Shown here in pieces: positions 17,467 through 27,064 of a stretch of DNA of 48,180 nucleotides; the first letter of the stretch is position 1; each line of letters begins with the position of its first letter. The position numbers and the translations under genes were made by a program. Source of the DNA: CAVUXJ01 sp963814975 (lineage in GTDB: Bacteria > Acidobacteriota > Vicinamibacteria > Vicinamibacterales > CAVVIG01); contig CAWFFB010000036.1 of NCBI GenBank assembly GCA_963814975.1, positions 1-48,180 on the forward strand, written 5' to 3'. Under the pieces are notes generated by a model that was given only the letters and a program-made list of their open reading frames with translations, was not told the origin of the DNA and did no database searches.

Positions 17467-19196
17467 CTACTTCGAGCCTGCGTCATGATTCTGTGAAGCC
17501 GTCTTCTCCAGACGGTAGATGGCGTAGCGCTGATCCCGTTCACGGTACTCGCGGACCATCTCCGCCGGACTGTTCTCGAGCGCGTGCCGGCAGAACGCCC
17601 GCTGAACGGGATCCTGAACGTTGCACCAGAAATTCCAGTGCAGGTAGACTCCGCCCGCATACCGATCGGTCAGATACCGCAGGTAGCTGGGGTTCGACAC
17701 AATCAGCGACATCTGCCCGGCATTGATCCCCCACACGTGGAACATTCCGGGATTGTGCGTCAGCACGTACGAGTTGTGCGGCAACGACGGAACGAACGAT
17801 CTCGCAAACCGGACGTCCGCTCTCGCGGCCCACGCTTCCTCTGTCGTCGCACGGACGATCGGGGCGTACCACAGAAACTGGAACGCGAGCGCGGCCGTCG
17901 CGCGCTGCGTGCGCGGGCAGGACGTGGTTGACGCGATCGGCCCACCTGACGATCTGCGCCAGACCGAGGCCGCCGAGAATGGCCAGGGGCGGATAGGTCA
18001 TGAGCGAATAGCGGACATCAGCGCCGTAGTTGTAACTGCCCGCATAAAACAAGAGATCGATCGCGAAGAAGAGCACGAAATATGCGAGCAGCGCCAGGCG
18101 CTCGGCGGCGAACCGGCGGCCACACAGCCCGGCGAGGGCGAGCAGCGTGAAGACGACGGGAAAGCGTTCGTCTCCCAAGTAGAATCTCCCGTTCACCCGA
18201 AGGTTCGCCGCGATGTAGCGCAAGCGACAGCGGCGCCTCGGCGGCTCCCCAACCTTCATTTCTGACGGCGAACAGGTGGCCAACGTGAGGCGCCACCAGG
18301 ACCACGAACAACAGACCAAGCCACCACAATCTGGCGCGTCCGAGTTCCTCTCGCGCGTGATGCCACAGCAGCAATCCGATAATCGGCAGAACCAACAGCG
18401 ATTCTGGCCGGAACTGAACCGCATACGCAGCCGACACCACCGCGACCCCCAGCGCCGTGGTGCTTCTCGATCGAATGAAGTGCATGCTGGCGGCGAGCGC
18501 GGCGACGCAGGCCAGAGAGGCCGAAGGTTCGACCGCGGCAGTCGCGCGACCATACGAGCTGCTCGGGTATCAGAGCGACGAGCAGTCCGGCATAGAACGC
18601 GGCGAGGCCGTCATCGAACAGCATCAGCACGAGCAGGTACACCATGCTGACGGTCATCGCCATCACGGCCGCGTTGACCGCGAACGCCGCGGCAGGCCTG
18701 ACGCCGACGGCCCGGTACACCAGGCTCAGCAAGTGCGGATATGCGTACGGCTGCTTGTTGTACTCGCCGTTCCAGCATTGCAGGCGGCCGTACTCGACCG
18801 TGCCGTCATTGCACATCTTGCGCCAGCTTCAGATCCGCGAGGTTCTGGCCGATGCTTTGATAGATCTGCTCGTCGTAGTAGATGCGGTTCGTGCGCGGCG
18901 CGACAAACAGCGTGAGCGCCAACGCCAACGCCGCCAGGCCGGCCATCCGCAGGCGGTCGCGCCGGCCCAGACGCTTGAAGTGATCGCGGGCGACAAGGGC
19001 GCCGAGCGCAAGGCCCAGAATCACACAGGCTTCCAGCGACCAGAACTGGATGGTCTTCAGCTGCTCGCGAAGCATGGCCACCGGTGGATCTCAGCATCCA
19101 GATGAATAGTGTGCCGATCGTCAACGACCAGGCAGTGGCAAGTGTGACAAGCGCGCGCCAGGAACAGGTCCGAGTCCGCTCAATACCGGGTGTCAC
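17467..19196 (-). CDS. GT39/ArnT-like membrane glycosyltransferase (frameshifted)
   Basis: Joined frames give a polytopic protein of about 570 residues. The start is probably GTG 19196, which overlaps the preceding stop (GTGA). The N-terminus has one helix, then a second region LEACVILGLALGALVARDHF. The first periplasmic loop carries NRIYYDEQIYQSIGQNLADL with the DE pair typical of GT-C enzymes, then KQPYAYPHLLSLVYRAVG. Helices continue (VSMVYLLVLMLFDDGLAAFY, ESLLVLPIIGLLLW, YSLMTYPPLAILGGLGLAQI). A C-terminal soluble part follows, VLTHNPGMFHVWGINAGQMS to the stop at 17467. The family moves sugars from polyprenyl-phosphate donors at the outer face of the inner membrane. Breaks occur near 19085, 18812, 18545, 18225 and 17930. 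It is last in its operon. Confidence 0.65.
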
Positions 19197-20947
19197 ACGT
19201 TTGCTCCGAGCGGAACGCCCGAGGCCGCCCTGGAAGTCGCCACACGCTCGACCAGACATGGGCCGATGGCCAGCGCGTCGGCCCCCGAACGGACGAACAC
19301 ATCGATCGCCTCCGCCGGCGAGCAGACGAGCGGCTCGCCGTGGATGTTGAAGCTGGTGTTGAGCACGGCGCCGATGCCCCACCGCCGGCGCGCTTCCCGC
19401 AGCAGTTCTGCGAACTCGCCCCGCCGCATTGTCTGGCACGAACTGCGGGCGGCATGTGCCGTCGATGCTGATCACGCCGGCCAGACAGCTGCGATCGGTA
19501 ACGGCCTGACACCTCGTACGCCATCGTCATCGCGAGGTTGCGACTGCCGGTCCAGTCGGCAAGCACCCGTCGGCCCTCGCTCTCGAGCATGCTCGGACAG
19601 AAGGGCTGGTACCACACGCGCCGCTTGAGCGCGAGGTTCAGACGATCTCGCAGCTCGGGACGGTCCGGACGCGCGAGGACGCTGCGGTGGCCCAGCGCGC
19701 GCGGGCCGTACTCCATGCGCCCTTGGAACCACATCACGATGCGGCCTTCGTCGAGCATTTCGGCCACGCGACCCGCGAGGTTCGCGACCGTCGCGGTCGG
19801 CCGAAGCCGGCATTGCGGAGCGCGGCCTGAATCGCCGACGTGTCGTAGTCCGGTCCCAGGTCGAGACGGCCGAAGTCGAGGTCGATCGGCTCCCGCAACT
19901 GCGCCGCGGCGACAAGAGCAGCTCCGACCGCAAGGCCGCCATCGCCCATGTGCGGGAACACGTAGACGTCCTCCACTTCCGGCAGCAGGCGGATGCGCCG
20001 CGTGGCTTTCACGTTGGAAACGACCCCGCCGGCCAGCGCGACCCGCCGAAGGCCCGTGAGACGAACGGCGTCGCGCGCGAGCGCAACGCAGGTCTGTTCC
20101 ACGACGCGCTGCGCGAGATAGGCGAACTGCTCGTTGGAGTATCGCCAGTGGATTCGCGCCAGCGTCCCGTTTGAGCGCATGGCCGGCCCGTTCGGTGACG
20201 ATGACGCCGTCGCGAACGCGAACACACGACAAGCAGCGGGTTGTCCTCGTCGGCAATCGGCGCGGCGTAGTCCGCGAGCGCCATCACTTTGCCCTCGTCT
20301 TCCAGCTCGCGCATGTTGAGGAGGTTCGTCACGTGCTCGAAGAAGACGCCGAGCGAGCTGCGCGCCGGTGACGCGGCCACTCGGGTCAAACGGCCGTCGC
20401 GAAACGACGAGATGGTGGCCGAGAGTCCGTCGCCCAAGCCATCGATCGTCACCACGGCGCACGGCGCGAAGTCTGCGGCCCACGCGGCGCGCTGCCGCGT
20501 GCGCCTCGTGGTGATCGAACGAGCCTGAGCTCGGCGTCACGCCAGGCGCGTGCGAACGCAGAGTCCGACGAAGCGCGACACGGCTGAGGGCCTTCGAAAC
20601 AGGCCCCGGCGACCATTCGGTCATGCGGTACTTGAGCGCGCGAGTGAGTGCCGCCAGCGGGCCCGGGCATGGCCTTGCGGCGACGCACCGCGTAGTACCG
20701 TTCCTTGCTTCCGGGCCACCACCGGCCAAGCGTCTTGGCTGGGTCGGAGGTCGAGACCGCGACGACGTCGATCTGCCCGGGCTCGAGAGCCGGCGAACGC
20801 CAGGCACGCATCGATGGACCGGGTGGGAAAACGGACCTCGAGCTTGCGGCGGGTCAACCGCTCCTCGTTCACGGCGAATCGCAGCCGGCCGTCCTGCAGC
20901 AGCGCGGCGCCGGAATCGTGGCCGTCCCAGATGCCAAGTACGTTCAC
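19193..20947 (-). CDS. Carbamoyltransferase, NodU/TobZ family (frameshifted)
   Basis: GTG 20947 opens MNVLGIWDGHDSGAALLQDG, the family's N-terminal signature, followed by NEERLTRRK. A later frame holds DHHEAHAAA, the metal-binding motif of the YrdC-like carbamoyladenylate-forming domain. VTIDGLGDGLSATI then contributes to the nucleotide site. The C-terminal half has LAGGVVSNVKATRRI, FPHMGDGGLAVGAALVAA and MEYGPRALGHRSVLA, ending with NTSFNIHGEPLVCSPAEAID. The enzyme transfers carbamoyl from carbamoyl phosphate via an adenylate to a hydroxyl, usually of a sugar or antibiotic. The corrected length of about 580 residues is normal. At least four indels interrupt it. Its position between GT2 and GT39-like genes suggests carbamoylation of a surface glycan or lipid-linked sugar. 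Confidence 0.75.
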
Positions 20948-20977
20948 GGTATGTACGCTTCGCGAGGGAACAGGACG

Positions 20978-21783
20978 TCAGAAGAACAGATACTTGACCA
21001 GCGATAGCCATAGCGCGGAGCGCTGCGCCAGACGCGAATGTGAGACGATGCCGTGAGCGCCGGGGGTGCTCGTGGCTGGGTACTTCGGCCATCCGAAAGC
21101 CGCGGCGCAGCGTCTTGATGATCATCTCCTGCTCGATCGTGGTGAGATTCTCGCGCAGGTCGAGCTGACGGAGAACGGACGTCCGGATCGCCCGGAAGCC
21201 GTTCTGGCTCTCGCTCAGTCGGCAGTTGAAGCGCCAGTTGATGCACGCGGTGATGAACGAGCTGCCGGTCAGGCGGAAGAACTCGTCGAACCCGCCGTGC
21301 AGCTCGCTCGATCCCCCTCGCAGCCGCGACGCGGAGACGTGGTCGGCCCGGTCGGCAAGAATCGGCTCGACCAGCAGCGGGATGTCTTCAGGGTCGTGCG
21401 ATCCGTCGGCATCCAGGAAGACGGTGATCGGTGTCCGGATCTGCGGGATGGCGCGGCGAATGGCCTCACCCTTTCCGCGGCCAGCCGTCCACGAGCACCC
21501 GCGCCCCGCGTCGCTGCGCGAGATCCGGCGTGCCGTCGGTCGAGTGTCCGACGACGACGATGACCTCGCCGGCATAGCGGCGCGTCCGGTCGATGATGTC
21601 GGCGATGCTCGGCGCTTCCTGCTTGGCGGCGATCACCGCCGACACGTCGCTGGCTACATGATGGGCCACCGCGTGCTCCAGGTGGGCCTGAATCACCGCG
21701 TCGGTGAAGCAGATGACGTTCACCTGACAGACCTCGGCCTCGGTGTCGCCGATCCCGCGTGAATCGGCGTGCGGGTCGGTCAT
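20978..21783 (-). CDS. GT2-family glycosyltransferase (frameshifted)
   Basis: The core reads VSAVIAAKQEAPSIADIIDR, VIVVVGHSTDGTPDLA, GKGEAIRRAI, VFLDADGSHDPEDIPLLVEP (donor-binding DAD), then SRLRGGSSELHGGFDEFFR and NWRFNCRLSESQNGFRAIR. The protein closes with LWLSLVKYLFF at 20978 in a shifted frame. This is the dolichyl-phosphate mannose synthase/polyprenyl-phosphate glycosyltransferase type: a cytosolic enzyme moving a sugar from a nucleotide donor to a lipid phosphate. Such products feed GT39-like enzymes, and one follows downstream. The start is uncertain: ATG 21783 overlaps the probable end of the radical SAM gene (ATGA), but a GTG closer to VSAVI (about 21638) is possible. Indels lie near 21480 and 21030. 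Confidence 0.65.
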
Positions 21784-22864
21784 GCGCCGGCTCGGGCAGC
21801 GGCCTGCGAGGACGTTGCCGAGGATGCTCTGGTACGCCTCGCAGGCAGTCCAGCACTGCGGGCACTGTCCCCTCCAGATCTCGCGCTGCACCTCGCGTGG
21901 TCTCGACGGCATTCCAGATCGGATCCAGGCGCATGCCCGTGTCTCGCAGCCGGCCGATCGGCCTCGAGTAGGTGATGCAGGGGTAGACCACGCCCCAGGG
22001 GTCGACGAAGCAGCTCGCCCGGAGCGCATGGCACGGCATCGGCGTCGTCCCGGTGAGCAGGAACTTGTCCAGGTATCCGAGGTACACGTTCTCGAGAAGC
22101 CCTTTGGCCGAGCGCGGACGGCCTCTCAGCCGGCGATACTCGTTCAGCTCCGCGCCGAACCTTCACTCGGATCCGGCCGCATCCCGTCCAAGCCGTCGTT
22201 GCCGTAGTAGTGCCCGGACACCTGCGCGACATTCAGATGAACGTCGTCGATCGTGAGCCCGGGACATTCGCGGGCGCATGCCTCGAACGTCTGAGCGAAT
22301 CGGCCGACGTTGTAGGCCGACAGCGTCACCCCGAAGACCGTGACCACTCCCGGAAGACGCCGGAGCGCCTTGAACGTCTCGATCTGGCGCCTGAAACCTC
22401 CCTTGATCCCGCGAATCTCGTCGTTGGTCTGCTCGTCGCCGTCGAGGCTGACCGTGATGATGGTGTTCGCCGGGCCCCGGCCCGCAATCCGCTCGACGCC
22501 CGCCACGATGCGATCGGTGAGAAACCCGTTGGTCGGAAAATGCAGAAGCGCAAGCCGCCGCCAGCCGCTGACGACAGCCTCGAGAATGTCGTCGATGTCC
22601 GGTCGGAGGAAAATCTCTCCGCCGGTCAGGTCCGCCCACGTGATGTTCGGATTCTCGCGAACAATCGCCATCACTTCATCGGTGGTCAGTTCGTCTGTCG
22701 GGCTTCCGCTGCCAGATGTTGCACGTCTTGCAGCGATACTGGCACCAGTACGTGAGGCAGAAGTTCAGTTTGAGGGGTGCGGCGGGACGGCTGGCTGTGG
22801 TCTGAAGGAGGGCAACGCCGAGATGAGCCGAGCGTTTGAGCTTGTCTGCGAAGCGCGTCGGCAC
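21780..22864 (-). CDS. Radical SAM protein with C-terminal Cys-rich extension (frameshifted)
   Basis: GTG 22864 follows AGGAGG by six bases. The protein has LKLNFCLTYWCQYRCKTCNI with the CxxxCxxC [4Fe-4S]/SAM motif, then ITWADLTGGEIFLRPDIDDI (GGE motif) and TIITVSLDGDEQTNDEIRGI. A C-terminal part carries ASCFVDPWGVVYPCITYSRP and CPQCWTACEAYQS, Cys groups of the SPASM/twitch type that bind auxiliary clusters. The family runs radical chemistry on peptides, sugars or cofactors; in glycan loci it may be a dehydratase or epimerase. Breaks occur near 22700 and 22170. The last 20 or so residues and the stop are uncertain. It is the first gene of the operon, about 250 bases from a divergent small gene. 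Confidence 0.7.
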
Positions 22865-23114
22865 GCTATCCTCCTGCCAGGCGGGCCCGGGAGTGCGACC
22901 TTACCATAGTTAGGGGGGCCCAAAGCGAAGGCGTCGAAGAGCCTTGCGGCTGGACGAAGATCGCCCTTGTGCAGAAGCGGTGAGGGCTTCAAATCGATTG
23001 TATGGGAGCGGACAGAACGGTTGCGCCTGGCGGTTGTATTCTCGCCGGCGCGCCTTGGGGAGCATCGTTTCCTCGAGCCAGGCTCTCATCGGGGCGACTG
23101 CGAAGGGGGACAAC

Positions 23115-23333
23115 GTGGGTGTCTGGGACTCAATCCGTGCAGAGCTCGAAGAACAGCGGTGTTTAATTGAGAAGCAACAGGTCACGATCCAACGCCAGCA
23201 GCGCAAAATCGAATTGCAGTTCCGGCTCACGGCGGACATGCAGGCCGAGCTCGATCGAATTCATCTGACGCTGCAACGCGCCTCGCCAGGACGCCTTCCG
23301 ACCCCAGATATTCCCGAGTGGCAGCGGCGGTAA
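23115..23333 (+). CDS. Small coiled-coil protein
   Basis: GTG 23115 stands five bases after GAAGGGGGA. The 72-residue product begins VGVWDSIRAELEEQRCLIEK and is helical almost throughout, with heptad-like Gln/Glu/Leu spacing (QVTIQRQQRKIELQFRLTAD), ending in a Pro-rich tail. It probably forms a cytosolic coiled-coil oligomer. I recognise no family. The frame is open further upstream, but that part overlaps the promoter region of the radical SAM operon and is not protein-like. Confidence 0.45.
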   Translation: MGVWDSIRAELEEQRCLIEKQQVTIQRQQRKIELQFRLTADMQAELDRIHLTLQRASPGRLPTPDIPEWQRR

Positions 23334-23483
23334 CCATCATCACCCGGGTCAGGACTGAACGCTCCTCTGTGATTTCTCACCCGTCCTCAGTCACCCCGTG
23401 CTCGCGCGCGCAAGGGGACTTCGGACCCGCTGGCTCCCGTCACGTCAGTTAATGTTCGGCTGCCCCCGTGCCGAAACTGACGG

Positions 23484-23759
23484 ATGATGGCCGAGGCTCC
23501 CAAGACGACAAACCTTCCCGACGCCATTCTGGCCGCGTCCGTCCTGGAGCAAGGGGAAGCGTCGCGCGACAGCGAGGCGGAATTCACCCTCGAATACCCT
23601 GCGACCTGCCCCCGCTGCGGCCACGAGGTCAAGACGCTCAAGGTTGCCCGGCTGCTGCGAACACGGGTGAATTTCGTATCCACGCTTCCCCGGCGCGGCC
23701 GTGTCCTCATGTGCCCCCACTGCCGTGCCATCGTGAGCGCCGAACTGACGGTGACTTAA
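23484..23759 (+). CDS. Zinc-ribbon domain protein
   Basis: The intact 91-residue protein has a disordered acidic N-terminus. From residue 46 it carries a ribbon with TCPRCGHEVKTLKVARLLR and the second pair MCPHCRAIVSAELTV. The two CxxC pairs, 34 residues apart, fit a rubredoxin-like zinc knuckle fold. The loop between is basic. Function is unknown. It could be a small nucleic-acid-binding or regulatory protein. Confidence 0.6.
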   Translation: MMAEAPKTTNLPDAILAASVLEQGEASRDSEAEFTLEYPATCPRCGHEVKTLKVARLLRTRVNFVSTLPRRGRVLMCPHCRAIVSAELTVT

Positions 23760-23814
23760 CGCGCTCGGCCGCGACAGCGTTCCGAACATCACCCTTTCAT
23801 CACGGCGCCGGGGT

Positions 23815-23922
23815 TCATTTCGGCTTGGTCTCGTTGCCGATCGTTACGGTCAGGACCGCAATCAGAGCCCCCAAGAGCAGAAACGGCGCGGCGAGAAACA
23901 ACAACGCGAGGAAGGCGGTCAT
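23815..23922 (-). CDS. Possible 35-residue hydrophobic membrane peptide
   Basis: ATG 23922 opens MTAFLALLFLAAPFLLLGAL, then IAVLTVTIGNETKPK and a stop. It is one clean transmembrane helix with a charged C-terminal tail, the topology of small single-pass proteins that associate with larger membrane complexes. The ribosome site is weak. It sits alone in an otherwise empty 386-base gap between two plus-strand genes. Confidence 0.4.
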   Translation of the reverse strand: MTAFLALLFLAAPFLLLGALIAVLTVTIGNETKPK

Positions 23923-24145
23923 CAGCCAAGCTTACTCGCTGCTCCCCACAGTTTGCGGCCAGGTGTGGCGGTTTCGATCCGAATCCCCGTCCTGCCGTCA
24001 TCGCGTTATTGTTGCCGGCCGGCCGTTGGGCGGCATCCTGCCCGGCGAAACCGGCGATCGCGGCGAGATGCTCGTCTACCGGTGCGGCGTTGGTATCATC
24101 AGAGAGTAAGTATCACGGTCAGCATCGCGAATTCACGGTGATCCT

Positions 24146-25408
24146 ATGATATCTGTAACGACGCTCACGGCTCCAGGCGCACGGACGCCCGCTTCTCACG
24201 TCTGCGCGCTCGCCAGCTTGCTCGTCCTGCTTCAGGTCATCGCCGGGTGTCGTGCACCACGCGAGCCCAGTAAGCCCTCGCGAATTGATCTTGGCGCCGT
24301 CGAAACGATCGCCTCTCCGGCCACCGGTAGCGCCACTTCGCAGCAGCTGACGAATTCCGGCAATCGGGTGATTTTGAGCTGGCTGGATCTGGCTGCCGCC
24401 TCGGCAACGCTGACCTTCGCGGAGCGCACCAACGCGGGATGGTCGGAACCTCGTGCCGTCGTGTCCGCGAAGGACATCGTGGCAAATGCCGCAGATGTTC
24501 CGTCGGTGCGCGCGCTCGCCGACGGAACCCTCGTCGCGCACTGGCTGCAGGAAGACGGTCCCGACCCTGAATCGTACCTGCTGCCGCTGTCGTGGTCGAA
24601 GGATGGCGGTCGGACGTGGTCCCCTCCCACCACACCACATCATGATGGTACCCAGACACAGCACGGTTTTGGCACGCTGTTCCAGGCGCGCGACGGTGGC
24701 CTCGGAATCGTCTGGCTCGACGGTCGAGCGACAGCGGCGCCCTCGGGGGGCGGCGACATCGGGCTTTGGTCGGCCACGTTCGACCAGAGCGCCAAGCAGA
24801 CAAGCGAGACGGCCATCGACCCGCGCACCTGCGAGTGCTGCCAGACGTCGGTGGCGGACACTTCAGACGGCGTAGTGGTTGCCTACAGGGACCGGGGCGC
24901 GGATGAAACCCGCGACATCTTCCTCACGCGTCTCGTCGACAGCCGATGGACCAGTCCTGCGGCGGTGCACAACGACGGCTGGAAGATCGACGGCTGCCCC
25001 GTCAACGGACCAGCCGTAACGGCCAGAGGACGCGACGTCGCGGTCGCGTGGTTCACGGCCCCGACGGGCGAGGGACAGACATTCGTGGCGTTTTCGCACG
25101 ATGCCGGCCGCACCTTCGCTCGCCCGATCCGGATAGACGAGGGGTCGGCGACGGGACATGTCGACGCCGAACTGCTGGCCGATGGAGCCGTTGCCGTGTC
25201 GTGGACCGAGTTGGTGAACAAACAGTCGCAGGTTCGGTTGCGGCGCGTGGACGCCACCGGCTCTCTCTCGCCGGTGCTGACGATCGGCGTGACGATGGCG
25301 ATGCAGTATCCGCGGCTCGCCCAGGGCCGAGACGAGCTACTAATCACCTGGGTGAGGAGCGAGGATTTGCGCATCGGTACGGCTCGAGTGCCGCTCGCAG
25401 GCCAATAG
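24146..25408 (+). CDS. BNR/sialidase-fold lipoprotein with Cys cluster
   Basis: The intact 420-residue protein has a lipoprotein signal (LLVLLQVIAGC). The mature part is a beta propeller with Asp-box-like repeats, SWSKDGGRTWSPPTTP and FSHDAGRTFARPIRID, so the fold is sialidase/BNR. An unusual RTCECCQTSVADTSDG segment near residue 230 places three Cys in CxCC, followed later by CPVNG. Catalytic sialidase residues (Arg triad) are not evident, so sugar hydrolysis is unlikely; the Cys cluster suggests metal binding or a structural site. It faces the HupE/cytochrome genes convergently and is the left border of the metal-related island. Confidence 0.7.
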   Translation: MISVTTLTAPGARTPASHVCALASLLVLLQVIAGCRAPREPSKPSRIDLGAVETIASPATGSATSQQLTNSGNRVILSWLDLAAASATLTFAERTNAGWSEPRAVVSAKDIVANAADVPSVRALADGTLVAHWLQEDGPDPESYLLPLSWSKDGGRTWSPPTTPHHDGTQTQHGFGTLFQARDGGLGIVWLDGRATAAPSGGGDIGLWSATFDQSAKQTSETAIDPRTCECCQTSVADTSDGVVVAYRDRGADETRDIFLTRLVDSRWTSPAAVHNDGWKIDGCPVNGPAVTARGRDVAVAWFTAPTGEGQTFVAFSHDAGRTFARPIRIDEGSATGHVDAELLADGAVAVSWTELVNKQSQVRLRRVDATGSLSPVLTIGVTMAMQYPRLAQGRDELLITWVRSEDLRIGTARVPLAGQ

Positions 25409-25695
25409 CCCTGTGCCCGCAACGCAGCGGCACCACGACGCAGGGAATTCTGATCGATCCTTCAGAGCCAGGGCTATTCGGATCTGAATTCCTCATCCGA
25501 GCTGAACTGGCCGGCGGTGGACAGTTTTCGAAAGGCTCCCATGCTTTTCGGATCAAAAGGCTTGTACTTCTCGGATCAGGGAGACGTCGCGTCCGCCGGC
25601 GCGGGCAACATCAACGACGCTCAATCGCCCATCTCGAGAAAAGGCGCCTATGAAGCATGGAGCAACTGTTCACTCGTTCACGCATCCCGCGGGTG

Positions 25696-26308
25696 TCATT
25701 GGAACATCTTGTTCTTGACCGGGGCGTCTGTCCGAAACTCGTGGGACATGTTGTAGAAGCCTGCGCTCCGCAGCGTAACCGTCACCTCCCGGTCGCCCGC
25801 ATTCTCCCAGTACCAACCATGAATGCCTGGAAACGGAGCGGTGAGAGTACCCGATGCCTCCCCGTTCCTCCCTTTTTCGTAGGTCTCGGCGTACCCGCGA
25901 GGAGCGCCGTCCGGTTCCGCATGGAACTCGACGTTCACCGGTCCCGTCGCCTTCCATGAGGTACAGCAACGCTTCACCCTTATCGAGTCGGTACTTGTAT
26001 TCCATGCCTTCGCGTGGGGCGACCGTGAACGTCACGGTCTCCTCCTTGAATTCCCGGTCTTGCGGCGCAACGGTCACCTGGCCGGCCCCGGCCGCCGACG
26101 CCGCCGCCAGCGCCTCGACTTGCCGGCCGGTGACACCAAGCTCAAGCAGCCCGAACCGAGCGCCGGTACCCACGGGATCGATGCCGTACTCCGCGGGAAG
26201 AACGAACATCACGAGAATCAAGCCCGCCGCCAGCAACGCGGCGCCAGCCGCCACGGCGATCCTGTCCCTGGCCTCGAACGTCTGTTCATGTTCTGGTGTG
26301 GGAGTCAT
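25696..26308 (-). CDS. Transmembrane anchor protein (one-base frameshift)
   Basis: ATG 26308 overlaps the stop of the HupE gene (ATGA). The N-terminus has one membrane helix (IAVAAGAALLAAGLILVMFV). The periplasmic part includes KEETVTFTVAPREGMEYKYR, then KATGPVNVEFHAEPDGAPRG in the next frame, PFPGIHGWYWENAGDREVTV and a final KNKMFQ. Removing one T at about 25957 (one A on the coding strand) yields the continuous sequence YLWKATGPVNVEF, so the break is a single insertion. The corrected length is about 203 residues. Homologues annotated as transmembrane anchor proteins accompany HupE/UreJ genes and RND pumps. The WYW segment and overlap support a joint complex with HupE. Confidence 0.7.
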
Positions 26309-27012
26309 AGCGTCGAAATCCAGTAGCCGGAGAGTTGGTAACCGACGAGCAGAAAGCCGCAGCCCATCACCACGGCGTTCGTCACAAACGCATGCCGAAG
26401 GAAGCCGCTCCGCGTGCGCCAGTAAGTCAACGCGATGAGTACGGCCCCCAGCGCCAGCACCTGGCCGATCTCGACGCCGATGTTGAAACTCAGGATGTTC
26501 GTGACGAGGCCGTTCTTGGACAGGGCGAAGTCCTGAAGCTTGGTGGCCAGACCGAACCCATGGAAGAACCCGAAGACGAGTACAGCGATTCGGGTGTTCG
26601 GCTGAACGTTGAAGAACCGCCTGAACCCATCCATGTTCTCGAACGCCTTGTATACCACCGAAAATCCGATGACCGCGTCGATCAGATAGGGGTTGACGCG
26701 GACACCGCCGAGGACGCCGCCGAGCAACGTCACGCTGTGCCCGATGGTAAACAGGCTGACGTACTGGACGATATCCTTGGGCCGGTAAAGGAAAAAAATG
26801 ACGCCCACCAGGAACAGCAGATGGTCGTAGCCGGTGACCATATGTTTCGCGCCCAGGTACATCAGCGGACCGATGGCCCGTCCTTGCAGATTCTGCAGGA
26901 ACAGGGCGTCCTTGCCGAACACCCCATGGGCGCTGGCGATGCCCGGCAGCAGCCCGGACGCAAGGATCAGGCACGCGACGGTGGCGACCTGACGGTGTCG
27001 AACTCTCATCAT
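26305..27012 (-). CDS. HupE/UreJ-family membrane protein
   Basis: The intact protein of about 235 residues starts at ATG 27012, or at the next Met, just after GGAGCG. It has a signal-like first helix, then the HupE motif GYDHLLFLVGVIFFLYRPKD, FTIGHSVTLLGGV, AVIGFSVVYKAFEN and FGFFHGFGLATKLQ. These Asp/His-bearing helices define the HupE/UreJ fold, which in other bacteria passes nickel or cobalt across the membrane. The family also occurs with copper and RND genes where the metal is unproven. It lies between a cytochrome c'-like gene (52-base gap) and the anchor protein gene (ATGA overlap) in one minus-strand operon. Confidence 0.8.
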   Translation of the reverse strand: MMRVRHRQVATVACLILASGLLPGIASAHGVFGKDALFLQNLQGRAIGPLMYLGAKHMVTGYDHLLFLVGVIFFLYRPKDIVQYVSLFTIGHSVTLLGGVLGGVRVNPYLIDAVIGFSVVYKAFENMDGFRRFFNVQPNTRIAVLVFGFFHGFGLATKLQDFALSKNGLVTNILSFNIGVEIGQVLALGAVLIALTYWRTRSGFLRHAFVTNAVVMGCGFLLVGYQLSGYWISTL

Positions 27013-27064
27013 GACGGCACGCTCCTTCTCCACGCACTGTCCATTGAAACCACGACCGGGATCA

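Noticed and set aside
19734..21575. One 613-codon minus-strand protein covering the GT2 and carbamoyltransferase region
   Set aside because: It is a chance join through frameshifts: its N-terminal part is GT2 and its C-terminal part is carbamoyltransferase, with out-of-frame sequence between. Natural ends for both genes exist in other frames.
25409..25695. Plus-strand frame with FGSKGLYFSDQGDVASAGAG
   Set aside because: It looks somewhat protein-like but has no start signal or family, and runs into the end of the anchor gene. At most it is a fragment; I could not support it as a gene.
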